41,357 nucleotides of DNA from Stenotrophomonas sp. YIM B06876 (lineage in GTDB: Bacteria; Pseudomonadota; Gammaproteobacteria; Xanthomonadales; Xanthomonadaceae), in contig NZ_JAUJUJ010000026.1 in NCBI RefSeq assembly GCF_030711595.1, positions 1-41,357 of the forward strand. The letters are read 5' to 3'. Positions 27,638 through 36,040 of this stretch are shown here, piece by piece. How positions within the stretch are numbered: the stretch's first letter is position 1; each line of letters starts with the position of its first letter. The notes beneath the pieces are model-generated. The model did not search any database. It had not been told where the DNA came from and saw only the letters and a program-made list of their open reading frames with translations. A program made the position numbers and the translations under genes.

Positions 27638-28063
27638 ATGAAAACGTACCTGCCGCTGCTCTTCCTGCTGGCCTGCATCAGCACCCGGGCGGCCGCCCAG
27701 CAAACGCCGTTGCCCGAATGGGACAAGCTCAGCGCGCAGCAGCGCGAAACCCTGATCGCGCCACTGCGCGACCGGTGGAATGCCGCGCCGGAACGGCGCC
27801 AGCGCATCTACGAGCATGCCCGCGACTGGCAGGCCATGACCCCGCAGCAGCGGCAGCAGGCGCGCACGGGCTTGAACCGTTTTGAAAACATGCCGCCGCA
27901 GCAACAGCGCGAGGCACGCGCACTGTTCGCCAGGATGCGCGGCATGGACAAGGCACAGCGCGAACAGCTGCGCACCCAATGGCAGGGCATGAACGCCGAA
28001 CAGCGCCGGCAGTGGACCGAGGCCAACCCGCCACCGCGCGAGGTGCCGCGCCCCGCGCGCTGA
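27638..28063 (+). CDS. DUF3106 exported protein
   Basis: A 141-aa protein with a signal peptide (MKTYLPLLFLLACISTRAAAQ). The mature part is rich in Gln/Arg/Glu, with repeated short helical motifs (WDKLSAQQRETLIAPLRDRW; MTPQQRQQARTGLNRFENMPPQQQREARALF; MDKAQREQLRTQWQGMNAEQRRQW). It resembles DUF3106 and, loosely, periplasmic stress proteins with repeating 'xxQQR' helices. The function is unknown. The ATG is 6 bp after the preceding stop with GGAG upstream, so it belongs to the sigma cassette and could be its periplasmic sensor or target. Confidence 0.8.
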   Translation: MKTYLPLLFLLACISTRAAAQQTPLPEWDKLSAQQRETLIAPLRDRWNAAPERRQRIYEHARDWQAMTPQQRQQARTGLNRFENMPPQQQREARALFARMRGMDKAQREQLRTQWQGMNAEQRRQWTEANPPPREVPRPAR

Positions 28064-28073
28064 ACAGCCGCTG

Positions 28074-28094
28074 GCGGGCACGGCGGGTGCCCGC
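28074..28094. terminator. GC-rich hairpin between convergent genes
   Basis: GCGGGCAC (28074-28081) pairs with GTGCCCGC (28087-28094) around a 5-nt loop, in the 44-bp gap between the DUF3106 gene and the pntAA 3' end. There is no T-run, so it may be a weak terminator or 3'-end stabiliser for both strands. Confidence 0.45.
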
Positions 28095-28107
28095 TGCAGT
28101 AACCGGA

Positions 28108-29217
28108 TCAGACCGGCGGAATTTCCCCGGTGACCGGACGTGGCGGCCATACCGTGCGCGCCAGCAGTTCATCGTTCCAGTCGAACGCCAGCGCACCGTC
28201 TTTCAAGAACAGCGCGACGAAGTTGTAGACGTTGCGCGCAAACATCTCGCTGGCATGCACCGCGCCCATGCTGGCCAGATCGCGCGGACCGGCAACGGTC
28301 ACCCCGTCCACCTGCACGGTTTCCCCCGGTTGCGTCGCCGCGCAGTTGCCGCCGCTTTCGGCGGCCAGGTCGACAATCACGCTGCCCGGTTTCATCCCGG
28401 CCACCATCGCCGCACTGATGATTTTCGGCGCCGGTCGCCCCGGTACCGCCGCGGTGGTGACGATCACGTCCACCGACTTCAGATGCTCGCCCAGCCGCCG
28501 CTGCTGTTCGGCCAGTTCCTCGGCGGTCAGTTGCCGCGCGTAGCCTCCCTCGCCGGCCGCATTGACCCCCAGATCGAGGAACCGCGCGCCCAGCGACTCG
28601 ATCTGCTCACGGGTTTCCGGCCGCACGTCGAACCCTTCCACCTGCGCGCCCAGACGCCGGGCGGTGGCGATCGCCTGCAACCCGGCCACCCCGGCGCCCA
28701 CCACCAGCACTTTCGAGGGCCGGATCGTACCGGCGGCGGTGGTCAGCATCGGGAAGAAGCGCGGCGCCAGCTGCGCGGCGATCAGCATGGCCTTGTAACC
28801 GGCCATGCCCGCCTGCGAACTGAGCACGTCCATCGATTGCGCGCGGGTGGTGCGTGGCAGCCGCTCCAGTGGGAACGCGCACACCTGGCGTGACTGCAGG
28901 GCCTCGGCGCGCGCGGCGTCAGCCTGCGGCTGCAGACTGCCGACCAGCACGGCTTCCGGCTTGAAGTGGGCGATCACCGCCGCGGGCGGCGCCTGCACGC
29001 ACAGCACCACGTCGGCGCTGGCAACACTGTGGGCCTCGGCGATGTGCGCGCCGGCCTCGCGATAGGCCTGATCTCCAAAACCGGCGGCACTGCCGGCGCC
29101 GGCCTCGATGCGTACCGTGGCGCCTGCGGCCGTCAGCTTCCTCACCGTTTCCGGCGTTGCCGCCACCCGCCGCTCGCCTGCGGCGGACTCCTTCAACACC
29201 AGCACTTCCACGGCCAT
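28108..29217 (-). CDS. pntAA: NAD(P) transhydrogenase alpha subunit, NAD-binding part (alpha-1)
   Basis: The 369-aa soluble NAD(H)-binding component is related to alanine dehydrogenase. It begins MAVEVLVLKESAAGERRVAATPETV, has RAQSMDVLSSQAGMAGYKA and the Rossmann loop VLVVGAGVAGLQAIATARRLGA, and later SVIVDLAAESGGN. It ends shortly after LFLKDGALAFDWNDE, the usual end of alpha-1 in split systems. The start at 29217 matches the family; open frame upstream lacks homology. The other two subunit genes are 1.5 kb away on the same strand, separated by the sigma cassette. Confidence 0.93.
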   Translation of the reverse strand: MAVEVLVLKESAAGERRVAATPETVRKLTAAGATVRIEAGAGSAAGFGDQAYREAGAHIAEAHSVASADVVLCVQAPPAAVIAHFKPEAVLVGSLQPQADAARAEALQSRQVCAFPLERLPRTTRAQSMDVLSSQAGMAGYKAMLIAAQLAPRFFPMLTTAAGTIRPSKVLVVGAGVAGLQAIATARRLGAQVEGFDVRPETREQIESLGARFLDLGVNAAGEGGYARQLTAEELAEQQRRLGEHLKSVDVIVTTAAVPGRPAPKIISAAMVAGMKPGSVIVDLAAESGGNCAATQPGETVQVDGVTVAGPRDLASMGAVHASEMFARNVYNFVALFLKDGALAFDWNDELLARTVWPPRPVTGEIPPV

Positions 29218-29284
29218 GCCTGTTCCCCGATCCGCGACGGAATATCTCCAGGATCCTAACAAAGCCCTCTCGCGGCCGCTGCGC

Positions 29285-31591
29285 TCAGTGCACGGTGGGG
29301 GTCTTCAGCTGCGGGTCGAGGCGCTCGATGACGCCCGCCATGGCACTGTCGAACGCGCCGTCGTCGACGTGGGTACGCAGCCGTCCCAGCCGCACCATCA
29401 CCGCCAGCTCTTCCGGCGAGGCGACGCAGAACCGCACGCCGCGGCGGTTGACGAACAGCAGCCGCGAGGAGATCGGACTGACCCACGACAGCTTGCCGGC
29501 CTGCACCTTGCCGTCCTTGTCGACAAAATCCAGCCAGGTACCGATCTCCAGGGTGCGGAAACGGTCGGCATCGGCGTTGTCGAAATCCTCGGCCTTGGCC
29601 TCGCCAGCCAGCTCCATGGCAGGCGCCTCCTGTGCCGGCGGCAGCGGCAGCGCCACCTGCGGCAATTCCGGCAACGCGCGCTCCAGCTCCGGCCGGGTCT
29701 CGGCGATCGCCTGCAGCGTGTCGTGCAGCACGTCGATCGCCGCACCGCTGCTGTCGCCATGCAGGCCAACGCTGGCAAACACCTTTTCCAGTGCCGGCTG
29801 GCAGGACTGCAACCACGGCTTGCCGACGATATGGCGGCGCGCCTGGGCAACCTCCTCGAGCATGTCATCGGCCAGCTTCAGGGTTTCCTGCACAGCCTCG
29901 CCCTCTTCGCCTTCGCGCAGCAGGTTCAAGGTCAGGTGATGGCTCCACGGCTGGCGCAGGAAATCCTCGATGGCCTTGGGCAGCGTGGCCGAACCCACCC
30001 GCGTGTCCAGTTCGGCGGCAGCGCGGGCGCGGGCCAGCTCCAGCTTTTCCTGGCCGCGCTGGGTCTCGGCGGCACGCCGTTCGGCAATCTCGATCCGGCG
30101 CCGGTGCTGGGCCAGAAAGTCGCGGAATTCTTCTTCCAGGGTCAGGAAGATCGCCAGGTTCTCATTGAATTCGGCCACCAGCCGCTCGATGATTTCCTCG
30201 ACCTTGCCCATCAGCACGCGCTCGGAGGCGCTTTCGCCGGTATTGCCTTCACAGGCCTCGGCCAGCGAATTGAGCAGCTTGCGCGCCGGGTGGGTCTTCT
30301 GCACGAACATGCGCCGGTCAAGCATGGCCACCTTCACGAACGGCACCACCAGGCGCCCGATCAGCTCGCGCGAGCGCCCTTCCAGGTCGCGCTCGTCGAG
30401 CATCACGTCGAACAGCATGCCGACCAGATCGATCGCATCCTCATCCTGCGGGTCCAGCCGCGCACTGGCCGGATCGACCCCGAGCTGGGTGGCTCCGGAC
30501 AGCACTTCACTCTTCAGCCGCTGCGCCAGCGATTCGCCGTCCTCGCCGATCGCCGCGCGCAACGTGGCGCTGGGCGTGGCCTGCAACAGCGACAGCACCG
30601 ACATCATTTCGCGCTGGCTCAACGGCCGCTGCTGGCCCACGGCCGCCTGCGCCGCGGACGTCGCGTCCTCGCGCACGCTGCGGGTCTGCGCCAGCAGGCC
30701 ATGCAGGGCCTCCATCAGCATTTTCTGGTTGCCGGCGACCGCATCGGCTTCATTCGCATAACCGCCGTCACCGCCACCGGGCATGCGCCCACGGTTTTGC
30801 GGCCAGCGTTCGGCAAAACGTCGCGCCCACGCCGGGGCATAGCGCGGATCGTAAGGGTCGTCCTCGCCGGCATCGGCCATGCCGCCTTCACCGGCGGGTC
30901 TGGGCGCCGGTGGCCGCGGCGGCGCACGCCGGACCTGCGAGATCTCCGGCATCACGCCGGCTTGCGCGAGCTTTTCATCCAGCGCTTCATACAATTTGGC
31001 AATACCGGCAGCCAGCGCGCGCTCGCACAATTTGATCAGCACCAGCCGCACTTCCGGGGCCAGGTCACAGGTGGCGAAGGCTTGATGGATCGCCACGGCC
31101 ACATGTTCCGGCGCGATCGGATTGGTGTCGGCATCCAGCTCAGCCACTCCGGCCACCCAGGCCAGGCGGCGGTCGATGCGCGCCAGCACCGGCTTGCACT
31201 CGCGCAGCAGCACCGTGGCGAAGTTGCGCACGGCCAGCCGCGATTCCAGTACATGCTCGGGCACCAGGCTCAGGCCGCTGTCGCTGCGCGCGGCCAGCGT
31301 GGCCTCGGCCGACAACGGTGCGCCCGCTTCCAGCGCGGCCCATGCCGCTTGCAGGTGCGCACGGAACCGGCTGGCGATCTCGTCCTGGCGCCGGCGCAGC
31401 TCGCGCATGCCATCGAGGAACAGCAGCTGCGACGCCCCGGCCTTTTCCGCCCGGTCGAACAGGACATCGTCAAAGCCGGCAAGCACCGAGCTGAACGACT
31501 GTCCCAGCACCGGCAGGACGGCCTCGCGGGCGAGGGCCAACAATTTCTGATCGCGGCCGCCAGGGCCCGACGGATGCGGATTGGACATCAT
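29285..31591 (-). CDS. DUF1631 family protein
   Basis: A 768-aa largely helical, charged protein of the DUF1631 family, found in many beta- and gammaproteobacteria and sometimes mislabelled thymidine phosphorylase. No signal peptide or membrane segment is seen, so it is probably cytoplasmic. A Pro/Arg-rich linker lies near residues 220-245 and a long heptad-like helical part near 480-560. The last 85 residues (TLEIGTWLDFVDKDGKVQAGKLSWVSP...) look like a PilZ-type beta-barrel, though the full c-di-GMP RxxxR signature is not obvious. Function is unknown. Met codons at 31591 and 31588 are equally possible starts. Confidence 0.82.
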   Translation of the reverse strand: MMSNPHPSGPGGRDQKLLALAREAVLPVLGQSFSSVLAGFDDVLFDRAEKAGASQLLFLDGMRELRRRQDEIASRFRAHLQAAWAALEAGAPLSAEATLAARSDSGLSLVPEHVLESRLAVRNFATVLLRECKPVLARIDRRLAWVAGVAELDADTNPIAPEHVAVAIHQAFATCDLAPEVRLVLIKLCERALAAGIAKLYEALDEKLAQAGVMPEISQVRRAPPRPPAPRPAGEGGMADAGEDDPYDPRYAPAWARRFAERWPQNRGRMPGGGDGGYANEADAVAGNQKMLMEALHGLLAQTRSVREDATSAAQAAVGQQRPLSQREMMSVLSLLQATPSATLRAAIGEDGESLAQRLKSEVLSGATQLGVDPASARLDPQDEDAIDLVGMLFDVMLDERDLEGRSRELIGRLVVPFVKVAMLDRRMFVQKTHPARKLLNSLAEACEGNTGESASERVLMGKVEEIIERLVAEFNENLAIFLTLEEEFRDFLAQHRRRIEIAERRAAETQRGQEKLELARARAAAELDTRVGSATLPKAIEDFLRQPWSHHLTLNLLREGEEGEAVQETLKLADDMLEEVAQARRHIVGKPWLQSCQPALEKVFASVGLHGDSSGAAIDVLHDTLQAIAETRPELERALPELPQVALPLPPAQEAPAMELAGEAKAEDFDNADADRFRTLEIGTWLDFVDKDGKVQAGKLSWVSPISSRLLFVNRRGVRFCVASPEELAVMVRLGRLRTHVDDGAFDSAMAGVIERLDPQLKTPTVH

Positions 31592-31872
31592 GCGCTAAGG
31601 CCCCACGTCCTCGCGGACGCTGAACTTCTGGAGATCAAAAAGGAAGATGCAGACGCGGCCCCTGTTTCCGCCATTGCATGGTAGGCGCTGAACATGAATG
31701 GGGTAAGTGATGCAGTCCGCACTTTGAGCCTCGTTACCGGCAACCCGGCAGGCCTTGTATCGTAAGCCTCCCAGGGTGACCGCGCGACAAACACGTGGCT
31801 GTGCCCGCACCAACGCAGCGCACAGAAATCCCGGCCGTTCAGTCGACAGGCCGGGGGTACAGGCGCCCCGCC
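31592..31872. other. Noncoding divergent gap upstream of the DUF1631 and nitroreductase genes
   Basis: These roughly 280 bases separate divergent genes. A minus-strand open frame of about 35 codons ends in the DUF1631 start but has no ribosome site or recognisable product. The segment is lower in GC than the flanking genes near 31630-31730. Apart from the -10 element reported separately, I see no clear repeat or RNA gene. Confidence 0.5.
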
Positions 31873-31878
31873 TATAAT
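31873..31878 (+). promoter_or_regulatory. Consensus -10 element (TATAAT) upstream of the nitroreductase gene
   Basis: A perfect TATAAT lies 28-34 bases before the start codons, giving a leader of only about 20 nt. No good -35 is present at 16-18 bp (the sequence there is GC-rich), so transcription may need an activator or depend mainly on the -10. Confidence 0.5.
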
Positions 31879-31900
31879 CGGCCGGTCGATTTGAACCATC

Positions 31901-32482
31901 GTGACCATGACTGATACCCCTTTGTTGCAGGCGCTGGACCAGCGCCGCTCTGTTCCTTCCCGGCAGCTGGGCGAACCCGGTCCCGACGAGGCCACGCTGC
32001 TGCGGATGCTGCAATCGGCCGTGCGCGTCCCGGACCACGGCAAGCTGGTGCCGTTCCGGTTTCTGCGCCTGCAAGGACCGGCCCGGCAGGCACTGGGGGA
32101 GTTCCTGGTGCAGCGCACCCGCGAGCGGGATCCCGCTGCCGGTGAAACCGTCATCGAGAAGGATCGCCAGCGGTTTTCGCATGCGCCACTGATCATCACC
32201 GTAATCGCGCAGCTGCAGCCCGACGCCAAGATCCCGGTGCAGGAACAGCTGCTGACCGCCGGATGCGTGTGCTTTGCGTTGCTGCAGGCCGCGCAGGCGC
32301 ATGGCTTCGGTGCCCAATGGCTGACTGCGTGGATGGCCTATGACACCGAGGTCGCCCGCCACCTGGGGCTGGTCGACAACGAACGCATCGTCGGTTTCAT
32401 CCACATCGGCACACCCAGGCTGCGGATCCCCGAGCGCGACCGCCCCGATCCGGCACAGCTGCTGCAGGACTGGCAGCCGTGA
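31901..32482 (+). CDS. Nitroreductase family protein (YdjA-like)
   Basis: A 193-aa FMN-binding nitroreductase-fold protein that uses NAD(P)H to reduce nitro or related compounds; the physiological substrate is unknown. The FMN-binding RRSVPSRQL and AVRVPDHGKLVPFRFL near the N-terminus, and the hydrophobic SAD-like helix GCVCFALLQAAQAHGFGAQWLT, mark the YdjA subgroup. The start is a GTG at 31901 or an ATG at 31907 (MTDTPLL), both with weak ribosome sites; the ATG is at least as likely. It heads a compact plus-strand set and lies 13 bp before the exonuclease gene. Confidence 0.88.
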   Translation: MTMTDTPLLQALDQRRSVPSRQLGEPGPDEATLLRMLQSAVRVPDHGKLVPFRFLRLQGPARQALGEFLVQRTRERDPAAGETVIEKDRQRFSHAPLIITVIAQLQPDAKIPVQEQLLTAGCVCFALLQAAQAHGFGAQWLTAWMAYDTEVARHLGLVDNERIVGFIHIGTPRLRIPERDRPDPAQLLQDWQP

Positions 32483-32495
32483 GCAGGTTGCAGCG

Positions 32496-33431
32496 ATGAA
32501 CCAGCCTGCGCCCCGCCCGCCGCTGTATCTGGTCGATGCCAGCCTGTACGTGTTCCGGGCCTGGCACTCGATGCCCGACGAATTCCAGGACGCCCAGGGT
32601 TGGCCGACCAATGCCGTGCACGGGTTTGCGCGTTTCCTGCTGGACCTGCTGGAACGCGAACGGCCCGGCCATATCGCCGTCGCCTTCGACGAAGCGCTGG
32701 ACAACTGCTTCCGCCACCGTCTCTATCCGGCGTACAAGGCCAACCGCGATCCGGCCCCGGACGCGCTGCGCCGCCAGTTCAGCCACTGCAAGGCGCTGTG
32801 CGCCGCCCTGGGCTTGAACGTGCTGGCCCACCACGAATACGAGGCCGACGATCTGATCGGCGCAGCCCTGCACAGCCGCCGCGACGCCGGCTACCGCGGG
32901 GTGATCGTTTCGGCCGACAAGGACCTGTCGCAGCTGCTGTACGAGCATGACGAGCAGTGGGACTACGCCCGCAACGTGCGCTGGGGCATGGGCGGGGTCA
33001 AGGCCCGCCACGGCGTGCATGCGCACCAGATCGCCGACTATCTGGCGCTATGCGGCGATGCGGTGGACAACATCCCCGGCGTCACCGGCATCGGCGCCAA
33101 GTCGGCGGCGGTATTGCTGGCGCATTTCGGCAGTCTCGATGTGATGCTGGAGCGGATCGATGAAATCCCGTTCCTGCGCCTGCGCGGCGCCGCCACCATC
33201 GCCAGCCGGCTGCGCGAACAGCGCGGACACGCGCTGCTGTGGCGGCAGCTGACCACGATTGCGCTGGACGCCCCGCTGGGTACCACCCAGGCCGACTTCG
33301 CCCGCGGCGGCGGCGATGCGGACATGCTGCTGGGCCTGTGCGAAGCGTTGCGCTTTGGTCCGCTGACCCGGCGCCGGCTGCTCACCGCCGCCGGACTTTC
33401 CGATTCCCCCCTCGCCCCGGAGGTCGCATGA
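32496..33431 (+). CDS. Stand-alone 5'-3' exonuclease / flap endonuclease (PolA N-domain type)
   Basis: A 311-aa protein matching the 5' nuclease domain of DNA polymerase I, encoded as a separate gene (ExoIX/Xni-like). The metal-binding acids are all in place: LVDASLYVF, AFDEALDN, EADDLIGA and SADKDLSQLL, followed by the helix-hairpin-helix GDAVDNIPGVTGIGAKSAAVLL. Conserved basic residues of the helical arch (RHRLYPAYKANR) are present too, so it is likely active on DNA. E. coli Xni is about 250 aa; this one is longer at the C-terminus. Its stop overlaps the Nudix start (ATGA). Confidence 0.9.
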   Translation: MNQPAPRPPLYLVDASLYVFRAWHSMPDEFQDAQGWPTNAVHGFARFLLDLLERERPGHIAVAFDEALDNCFRHRLYPAYKANRDPAPDALRRQFSHCKALCAALGLNVLAHHEYEADDLIGAALHSRRDAGYRGVIVSADKDLSQLLYEHDEQWDYARNVRWGMGGVKARHGVHAHQIADYLALCGDAVDNIPGVTGIGAKSAAVLLAHFGSLDVMLERIDEIPFLRLRGAATIASRLREQRGHALLWRQLTTIALDAPLGTTQADFARGGGDADMLLGLCEALRFGPLTRRRLLTAAGLSDSPLAPEVA

Positions 33432-33979
33432 GTCCGGATACCCAAGCCCCACGGGTGGTCTACGAGGGCAAGTACCAGCGCATGGTCGTGCGCGGCAGCT
33501 GGGAGTACAGCGAGCGCACCCACGCCGGCGGTCTGGCCGCGATCATCATCGCGGTGACGCCGGACGACAACGTGCTGTTTGTCGAACAGTTCCGGGTACC
33601 GCTGCAGGCGCGCACCATCGAGATGCCGGCCGGGCTGGTGGGTGATGTCGATGCCGGCGAGTCGATCGAGCGCTCGGCGCTGCGCGAGCTGGAAGAGGAA
33701 ACCGGCTGGACCGCCGATCATGCCGAAGTGCTGATGATCGGCCCGACCTCGTCCGGGGCCAGCAGCGAGAAGATCGCCTTTGTCCGCGCCACCGGCCTGC
33801 GCAAGGTCGGCGTCGGCGGCGGCGATGCCAGCGAGGACATCACCGTGCACGAGATTCCACGCGCCCGTGCCGCGGCGTGGCTGGTGGAGAAGATGGGCCA
33901 GGGTTACCAGCTGGACGCCAAACTCTGGGCCGGGCTGTGGATGATCGAACACCGGCTGGATGGCACGCCCCGTGATTGA
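33428..33979 (+). CDS. Nudix hydrolase, ADP-ribose pyrophosphatase type
   Basis: A 183-aa Nudix enzyme. The Nudix box is complete: G-x5-E-x7-REL-x-EE-x-G in the stretch GDVDAGESIERSALRELEEE. The preceding ARTIEMPAG and the overall plan fit ADP-ribose/ADP-sugar pyrophosphatases, cleaving the diphosphate to AMP plus sugar phosphate. The exact substrate is not certain. The ATG at 33428 has GGAGG upstream and overlaps the exonuclease stop; its own end overlaps the next gene by 20 bp. Confidence 0.9.
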   Translation: MSPDTQAPRVVYEGKYQRMVVRGSWEYSERTHAGGLAAIIIAVTPDDNVLFVEQFRVPLQARTIEMPAGLVGDVDAGESIERSALRELEEETGWTADHAEVLMIGPTSSGASSEKIAFVRATGLRKVGVGGGDASEDITVHEIPRARAAAWLVEKMGQGYQLDAKLWAGLWMIEHRLDGTPRD

Positions 33980-34784
33980 TTCACTCACGTGCGCCCGCGC
34001 GCGCGCTGTCTGCACCGCCCCCCTGCTGGGACCGGACGATCCGCCGCCGTTCCAGGTCCATCATCCCCACGGCCGCTCGCCGTTCGTGCTGATTGCAGAC
34101 CACGCCGGGCAACAGGTGCCGCAGGCCCTGGACGGTCTGGGCCTGGCGCAGGCCGAACGGGACCGCCATATCGGCTGGGACATCGGCATTGCCGGAGTCA
34201 CCCTGGAACTGGCGCGGCGCCTGGATGCCTGGGCGATCACCCAGACCTATTCGCGGCTGGTGATCGACTGCAACCGGCCGCTGGCGTCGCCGACCCTGAT
34301 CGCCCCGATCAGCGATGGCACCGTGATCGCCGCCAATGCCGGGCTCGACGCCGCCGCGCGGCAACAGCGCATCGATGCGATCCATGCGCCGTATCACGCG
34401 CGAATCACCGCCGAACTGGACCTGCGCCAGCAACGCGGGCAAGCAACGATCCTGGTGGCGATGCACAGCTTCACCCCGGCCATGAACGGGGTGGAGCGGC
34501 CGTGGCATGCCGGCGTGCTGTACCACCGCGACATCCGGCTTGCCCACGTGCTGCGCGATGCGCTGGCGGCCGAGCCGGGACTGGTGATCGGCGACAACCA
34601 GCCCTATGCGGTCACCGCAACCAGCGACTACGCCGTGCCCATCCACGGCGAAGCCCGCGGCCTGGTGCATGTGGAGCTGGAGATCCGCCAGGACCTGATT
34701 GCCGATGTCCGCGGCCAGCACGAATGGGCACAGCGTCTGGAGCGCATCCTGCGCCAGCTGGCACCGCAATTCACCGCGATTTGA
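33960..34784 (+). CDS. N-formylglutamate amidohydrolase family protein
   Basis: A 274-aa protein of the N-formylglutamate amidohydrolase (HutG-like) fold, a zinc-dependent amidase group. Segments such as FVLIADHAGQQVP, DRHIGWDIGIAGVTLELARRLDA, TYSRLVIDCNRP, AMHSFTPAMNG and SDYAVPIHGEARGLVHVELEIRQDLI match it, with His/Asp residues suited to metal binding. No histidine-utilisation genes are nearby, so the annotated substrate may be wrong. It starts 20 bp inside the Nudix gene; a GTG at 33972 is an alternative. It ends at a strong bidirectional terminator. Confidence 0.85.
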   Translation: MARPVIDSLTCARARAVCTAPLLGPDDPPPFQVHHPHGRSPFVLIADHAGQQVPQALDGLGLAQAERDRHIGWDIGIAGVTLELARRLDAWAITQTYSRLVIDCNRPLASPTLIAPISDGTVIAANAGLDAAARQQRIDAIHAPYHARITAELDLRQQRGQATILVAMHSFTPAMNGVERPWHAGVLYHRDIRLAHVLRDALAAEPGLVIGDNQPYAVTATSDYAVPIHGEARGLVHVELEIRQDLIADVRGQHEWAQRLERILRQLAPQFTAI

Positions 34785-34792
34785 ATTAATGA

Positions 34793-34819
34793 AAAAAGGC
34801 GGCCCGTGGCCGCCTTTTT
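34793..34819. terminator. Bidirectional terminator between the amidohydrolase and pip
   Basis: AAAAAGGCGGCC (34793-34804) pairs with GGCCGCCTTTTT (34808-34819) across a CGT loop. Convergent genes lie on both sides and both strands gain a T-run, so it should stop transcription from either direction. Confidence 0.92.
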
Positions 34820-34839
34820 CCTGTCCATCGGCGCCAGGC

Positions 34840-35781
34840 TCAGGCGAACGAATCGGTCGCGCGCACCAGGGCGTCCACGTTCTCGGCTTCGAACGCCGAA
34901 TGCCCCGATCCGGGGGTGATCTGCAGCCGCGCCTTCGGCCAGGCCTTGTGCAGCTCCCAGGCGTTGGCCAGCGGGCAGACCACGTCGTAGCGGCCGTGCA
35001 CGATCACCCCGGGGATATCGGCAATCCGGTGCACGTCGCGCAGCAGCTGGTCTTCCACCTCGAAAAAACCCCCGTTGACGAAATAGTGGTTCTCGATGCG
35101 GGCGAAGGCCAGCGCGAACTGCGGATCCTCGTGGCTGTTGATGAAGTCCTCGTCCACGTGCAGGTAGCTGGTGGCGCCCTCCCACACGCTCCAGGCGCGG
35201 GCGGCGGCCAGCCGGGTGGCTTCATCGTCACCGGTCAGGCGCCGGTGGAAGGCGCTGATCAGGTCGTGCCGTTCCACCAGCGGAATCGCCTGGATGTAGT
35301 GCTCCCACGCATCCGGGAACAGGCGGCTGGCGCCTTCCTGGTAGAACCACTCCAGCTCCCAGCGGCGCAGCATGAAAATGCCGCGCAGCACCAGCTCGGT
35401 GACGCGCTGCGGATGGGTTTCGGCGTAGGCCAGCGCCAGCGTCGAGCCCCAGCTGCCACCGAACACCTGCCAGCGTTCGATCGCAAGGTGCTCGCGCAGC
35501 TTCTCGATATCGGCCACCAGATCCCAGGTGGTGTTGTCGGTCAGGTCGGCATGCGGGGTTGAACGCCCGGCGCCGCGCTGGTCGAACAGGATGATGCGGT
35601 ACTTGGCCGGGTCGTGGAAACGCCGCATCTTGTCGTTGCAGCCGCCGCCGGGGCCACCGTGCAACATCACCACCGGCTTGCCATCCGGGTTGCCACACTG
35701 TTCGAAGTACAGCGTGTGGCGATCGTCGACCTGCAGCGAACCGATGGCGTAGGGGGTGATTTCGGGATAGAGCGTGCGCAT
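34840..35781 (-). CDS. pip: Proline iminopeptidase
   Basis: A 313-aa alpha/beta hydrolase (peptidase family S33) that removes N-terminal proline from peptides. It has the oxyanion region VVMLHGGPGGGCNDKM, DQRGAGRSTPHA, the nucleophile elbow GGSWGST, the cap domain with WEGATSYL, the Asp in VHGRYDVVCP and the late GSGHSAF His. Length and motifs match Xanthomonas-type enzymes. The ATG at 35781 (MRTLYPEITPY) starts the conserved region; its ribosome site is weak. Confidence 0.95.
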   Translation of the reverse strand: MRTLYPEITPYAIGSLQVDDRHTLYFEQCGNPDGKPVVMLHGGPGGGCNDKMRRFHDPAKYRIILFDQRGAGRSTPHADLTDNTTWDLVADIEKLREHLAIERWQVFGGSWGSTLALAYAETHPQRVTELVLRGIFMLRRWELEWFYQEGASRLFPDAWEHYIQAIPLVERHDLISAFHRRLTGDDEATRLAAARAWSVWEGATSYLHVDEDFINSHEDPQFALAFARIENHYFVNGGFFEVEDQLLRDVHRIADIPGVIVHGRYDVVCPLANAWELHKAWPKARLQITPGSGHSAFEAENVDALVRATDSFA

Positions 35782-35990
35782 GTCGTGACTCACTGGCAAT
35801 GAGATGCCGATTCTATCGCAGCCGGCCCGGCCGCTTTCCTTCACCTGCGCGTTGCCGCCGGCCGCAGCCCCGCCCACCTTTCCCGGTTTGCCAGACCTGG
35901 ACCGGCCCGAGCGGCCGCGCGTCCCGGGCCTGCCGCCCGTGGCCCGGCCACGGCGCGCCCTCGAAGGATCACAACCGCGTTGGAACCCGG

Positions 35991-36013
35991 CGTGAGCGGC
36001 TGGCCGGCTCACG
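35991..36013. other. Hairpin downstream of prmC
   Basis: CGTGAGC (35991-35997) pairs with GCTCACG (36007-36013). It lies 28 bp after the prmC stop in a 259-bp GC-rich gap before pip that holds no convincing gene. There is no T-run, so a terminator role is uncertain. Confidence 0.4.
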
Positions 36014-36040
36014 TCTCCTGCGCAAACGCCAGGCACCGGA

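Noticed and set aside
24811..27807. One long open frame joining pntB with upstream sequence
   Set aside because: Homology begins only at the TTG at 26268; the upstream part overlaps pntAB and the sigma gene in other frames and has no matching domain.
31588..31693. 35-codon minus-strand frame ending in the DUF1631 start, possible leader peptide
   Set aside because: No ribosome site, no run of regulatory codons and no terminator/antiterminator fold next to it.
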